This document shows, piece after piece, positions 62,994 to 64,000 of a stretch of DNA of 64,000 bases (positions are counted from its first letter, which is position 1; each line of letters opens with the position of its first letter). The stretch comes from an uncultured Thermoguttaceae bacterium (GTDB taxonomy: Bacteria; Planctomycetota; Planctomycetia; Pirellulales; Thermoguttaceae). Location: contig CALFBP010000049.1 of assembly GCA_937951625.1 (NCBI GenBank), forward strand, positions 18,870 through 82,869, read 5' to 3'. Under the pieces are notes generated by a model. That model was not told the origin of the DNA. It did no database searches and was given only the letters and a program-made list of their open reading frames with translations. The position numbers and the translations under genes were made by a program.

Positions 62994-63788
62994 ATGAGTC
63001 CGATCCGAATTGCAATTCACGGGGCCGCGGGCCGGATGGGCCAGCGGCTGGTCGCGTTGGCCCGTGCAGATGCCGAGCTGTCGCTCGTGGCGGCGATCGA
63101 CGCGCCGTCTCATCCGCGATTAGGGGAAGACGCGGGCATGGTGGCGGGCGTGGGCCCGATCGGCGTGCGACTCACCGCCAACCTCGAGACGCCCGTAGAC
63201 GTGGTGGTTGACTTCTCCGTGCCTCAAGCAGCGGAGGCCATCGTCGCGCGGTGCCTGACGGAGCGAATTCCCCTGGTTTTGGCCACCACGGGCCTGGAAC
63301 CCGCGCAAACAGCCCGGTTGGCCGCCGCCGCCCAGGAAATTCCCCTTGTCTGGTCGCCCAACATGAGCTTGGCCGTCAACCTGACAATGAAGTTGGCGGA
63401 GATGACTGCCCGGGCCCTCCGCGACAAGAACGCCGACGTGGAAATCTTGGAACGGCACCATCGCTTCAAGGAAGACGCGCCGAGCGGCACCGCGCTGAAG
63501 TTCGGCCAGATCATCGCAAACGTCATGGGCCAGACCCGGCACTGCCACGGGCGGCAGGGGCGGCCCGGCGCCCGGCCCCGGGACGAGATCGGTTATCATG
63601 CGATTCGCGTTGGCGACAACCCTGGCGAACACACCATCGTCTTTGCCATGATCGGCGAAACGATCGAGCTGACCGTTCGCGCCACCAACCGGGATTGTTA
63701 TGCTTTGGGCGCGTTGAGCGCGGCGAAGTTTTTGGTGGGCAAACCGCCGGGGTTGTACGGCATGGATCACGTCCTCGGCATCGCCTGA
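62994..63788 (+). CDS. dapB: 4-hydroxy-tetrahydrodipicolinate reductase
   Basis: A 264-residue protein with the DapB pattern: IRIAIHGAAGRMGQRLVALA as the NAD(P) loop, VDFSVPQAA, the LVLATTGL motif, EILERHHRFKEDAPSGTAL for substrate and catalysis, and the tail of the C-terminal domain (SAAKFLVGKPPGLYGMDHVLG). It reduces the dipicolinate precursor in lysine and diaminopimelate synthesis. The ATG at 62994 is used; a GTG six bases upstream is possible. No other dap gene is adjacent. Confidence 0.94.
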   Translation: MSPIRIAIHGAAGRMGQRLVALARADAELSLVAAIDAPSHPRLGEDAGMVAGVGPIGVRLTANLETPVDVVVDFSVPQAAEAIVARCLTERIPLVLATTGLEPAQTARLAAAAQEIPLVWSPNMSLAVNLTMKLAEMTARALRDKNADVEILERHHRFKEDAPSGTALKFGQIIANVMGQTRHCHGRQGRPGARPRDEIGYHAIRVGDNPGEHTIVFAMIGETIELTVRATNRDCYALGALSAAKFLVGKPPGLYGMDHVLGIA

Positions 63789-63841
63789 CGCATCCCCATT
63801 CCAAACGCCCTCTTCGACGCCGCGTAATCGGCGGACGAGCG

Positions 63842-64000
63842 TCATTGCAGCCAGCGCCCGACCGCATACCCGATCGCCGTAACGACCGCCGCTAGCACCG
63901 TGCCCCAAATCATGTCCACCACGGTCACGATCCAGGGCCAGTTCTTGACCGTGGCCATGTTCGTCAGGTCGTAGGTGGCATAGGTCACCAGGCCGAAGAA
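63842..64000 (-). CDS. DUF2177 family membrane protein, 5' end outside window
   Basis: Fifty-two residues are visible at the C terminus. The frame has the family-like GLVTYATYDLTNMATVKNW followed by a membrane segment (VVDMIWGTVLAAVVTAIGYAVG). DUF2177 is a small polytopic membrane family of unknown role. The stop is at 63842-63844 and the start lies beyond 64000. Only the end of the gene can be judged. Confidence 0.72.
   Translation of the reverse strand, partial: FFGLVTYATYDLTNMATVKNWPWIVTVVDMIWGTVLAAVVTAIGYAVGRWLQ

Noticed and set aside
63818..63833. CGCCG/CGGCG hairpin after dapB
   Set aside because: Only a 5-base stem with a 6-base loop in GC-rich DNA; likely chance.

Overview
This 64 kb window is GC-rich chromosomal DNA that reads as a planctomycete (Planctomycetota, probably a Pirellulales-type lineage). 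The assignment rests on gene content seen here: tetrahydromethanopterin (H4MPT) C1 genes (fae, mtdB) in a bacterium full of exported DUF1080, Gfo/Idh/MocA, DUF1573, cytochrome c and VWA proteins, a large FHA/kinase-fold protein, and several exported proteins of a planctomycetal type. It is an inference, since no rRNA is present. No insertion sequence, prophage, CRISPR array or complete tRNA was found. Nearly everything is vertically organised chromosomal gene content.

Layout. 0-5.3 kb: a partial membrane protein, rimI, a PlsC acyltransferase, a secreted DUF1080 protein, an ATP-grasp protein and a secreted CAP protein. 5.9-7.3 kb: fae and mtdB, the entry steps of H4MPT-linked formaldehyde oxidation; the nearby ATP-grasp gene may belong to cofactor synthesis. 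7.4-8.5 kb: yggU (DUF167) and yggS. 8.8-14.7 kb: a large thioredoxin/propeller lipoprotein, a very divergent phosphoglycerate-kinase-like protein, and an FHA protein with a degenerate kinase domain.

15.0-23.3 kb is the most interesting block: ExbB, two ExbD proteins, a two-pass membrane protein, a protein with a TonB-like SxxxH membrane anchor joined to a squalene-cyclase-like alpha-toroid domain, and a 984-residue exported TPR protein, all on one strand. It looks like a proton-motive-force motor coupled to a noncanonical transducer.

23.3-35.3 kb: uvrA, a clan-A-type glycoside hydrolase, a Tat-exported Gfo/Idh oxidoreductase, a Ppx/GppA-CHAD pair for polyphosphate, and a duplicated alpha/beta hydrolase. 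35.8-43.5 kb: planctomycete-type exported proteins, rpmA-obgE-coaX, a double VWA membrane protein and a small Pro/Tyr-rich exported protein.

43.7-52.8 kb is a minus-strand run: a benzoate-CoA-ligase-like enzyme, DUF4416, a WecA/MraY-family phosphoglycosyl transferase, an O-antigen ligase-like protein with TPRs, an anchored DUF1573 protein and a tetraheme lipoprotein. 53.4-59.0 kb: a large exported CARDB/DUF11-type protein and a minus-strand ketosynthase-ACP-phytoene-desaturase-like trio. 59.3-64 kb: hisH, queE, an apparent gene remnant, a secreted beta-helix protein, dapB and a partial DUF2177 protein.

Start codons were chosen by ribosome binding site and family length; many differ from the longest open frame. 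All functional assignments are from reading the proteins; no database search was run.
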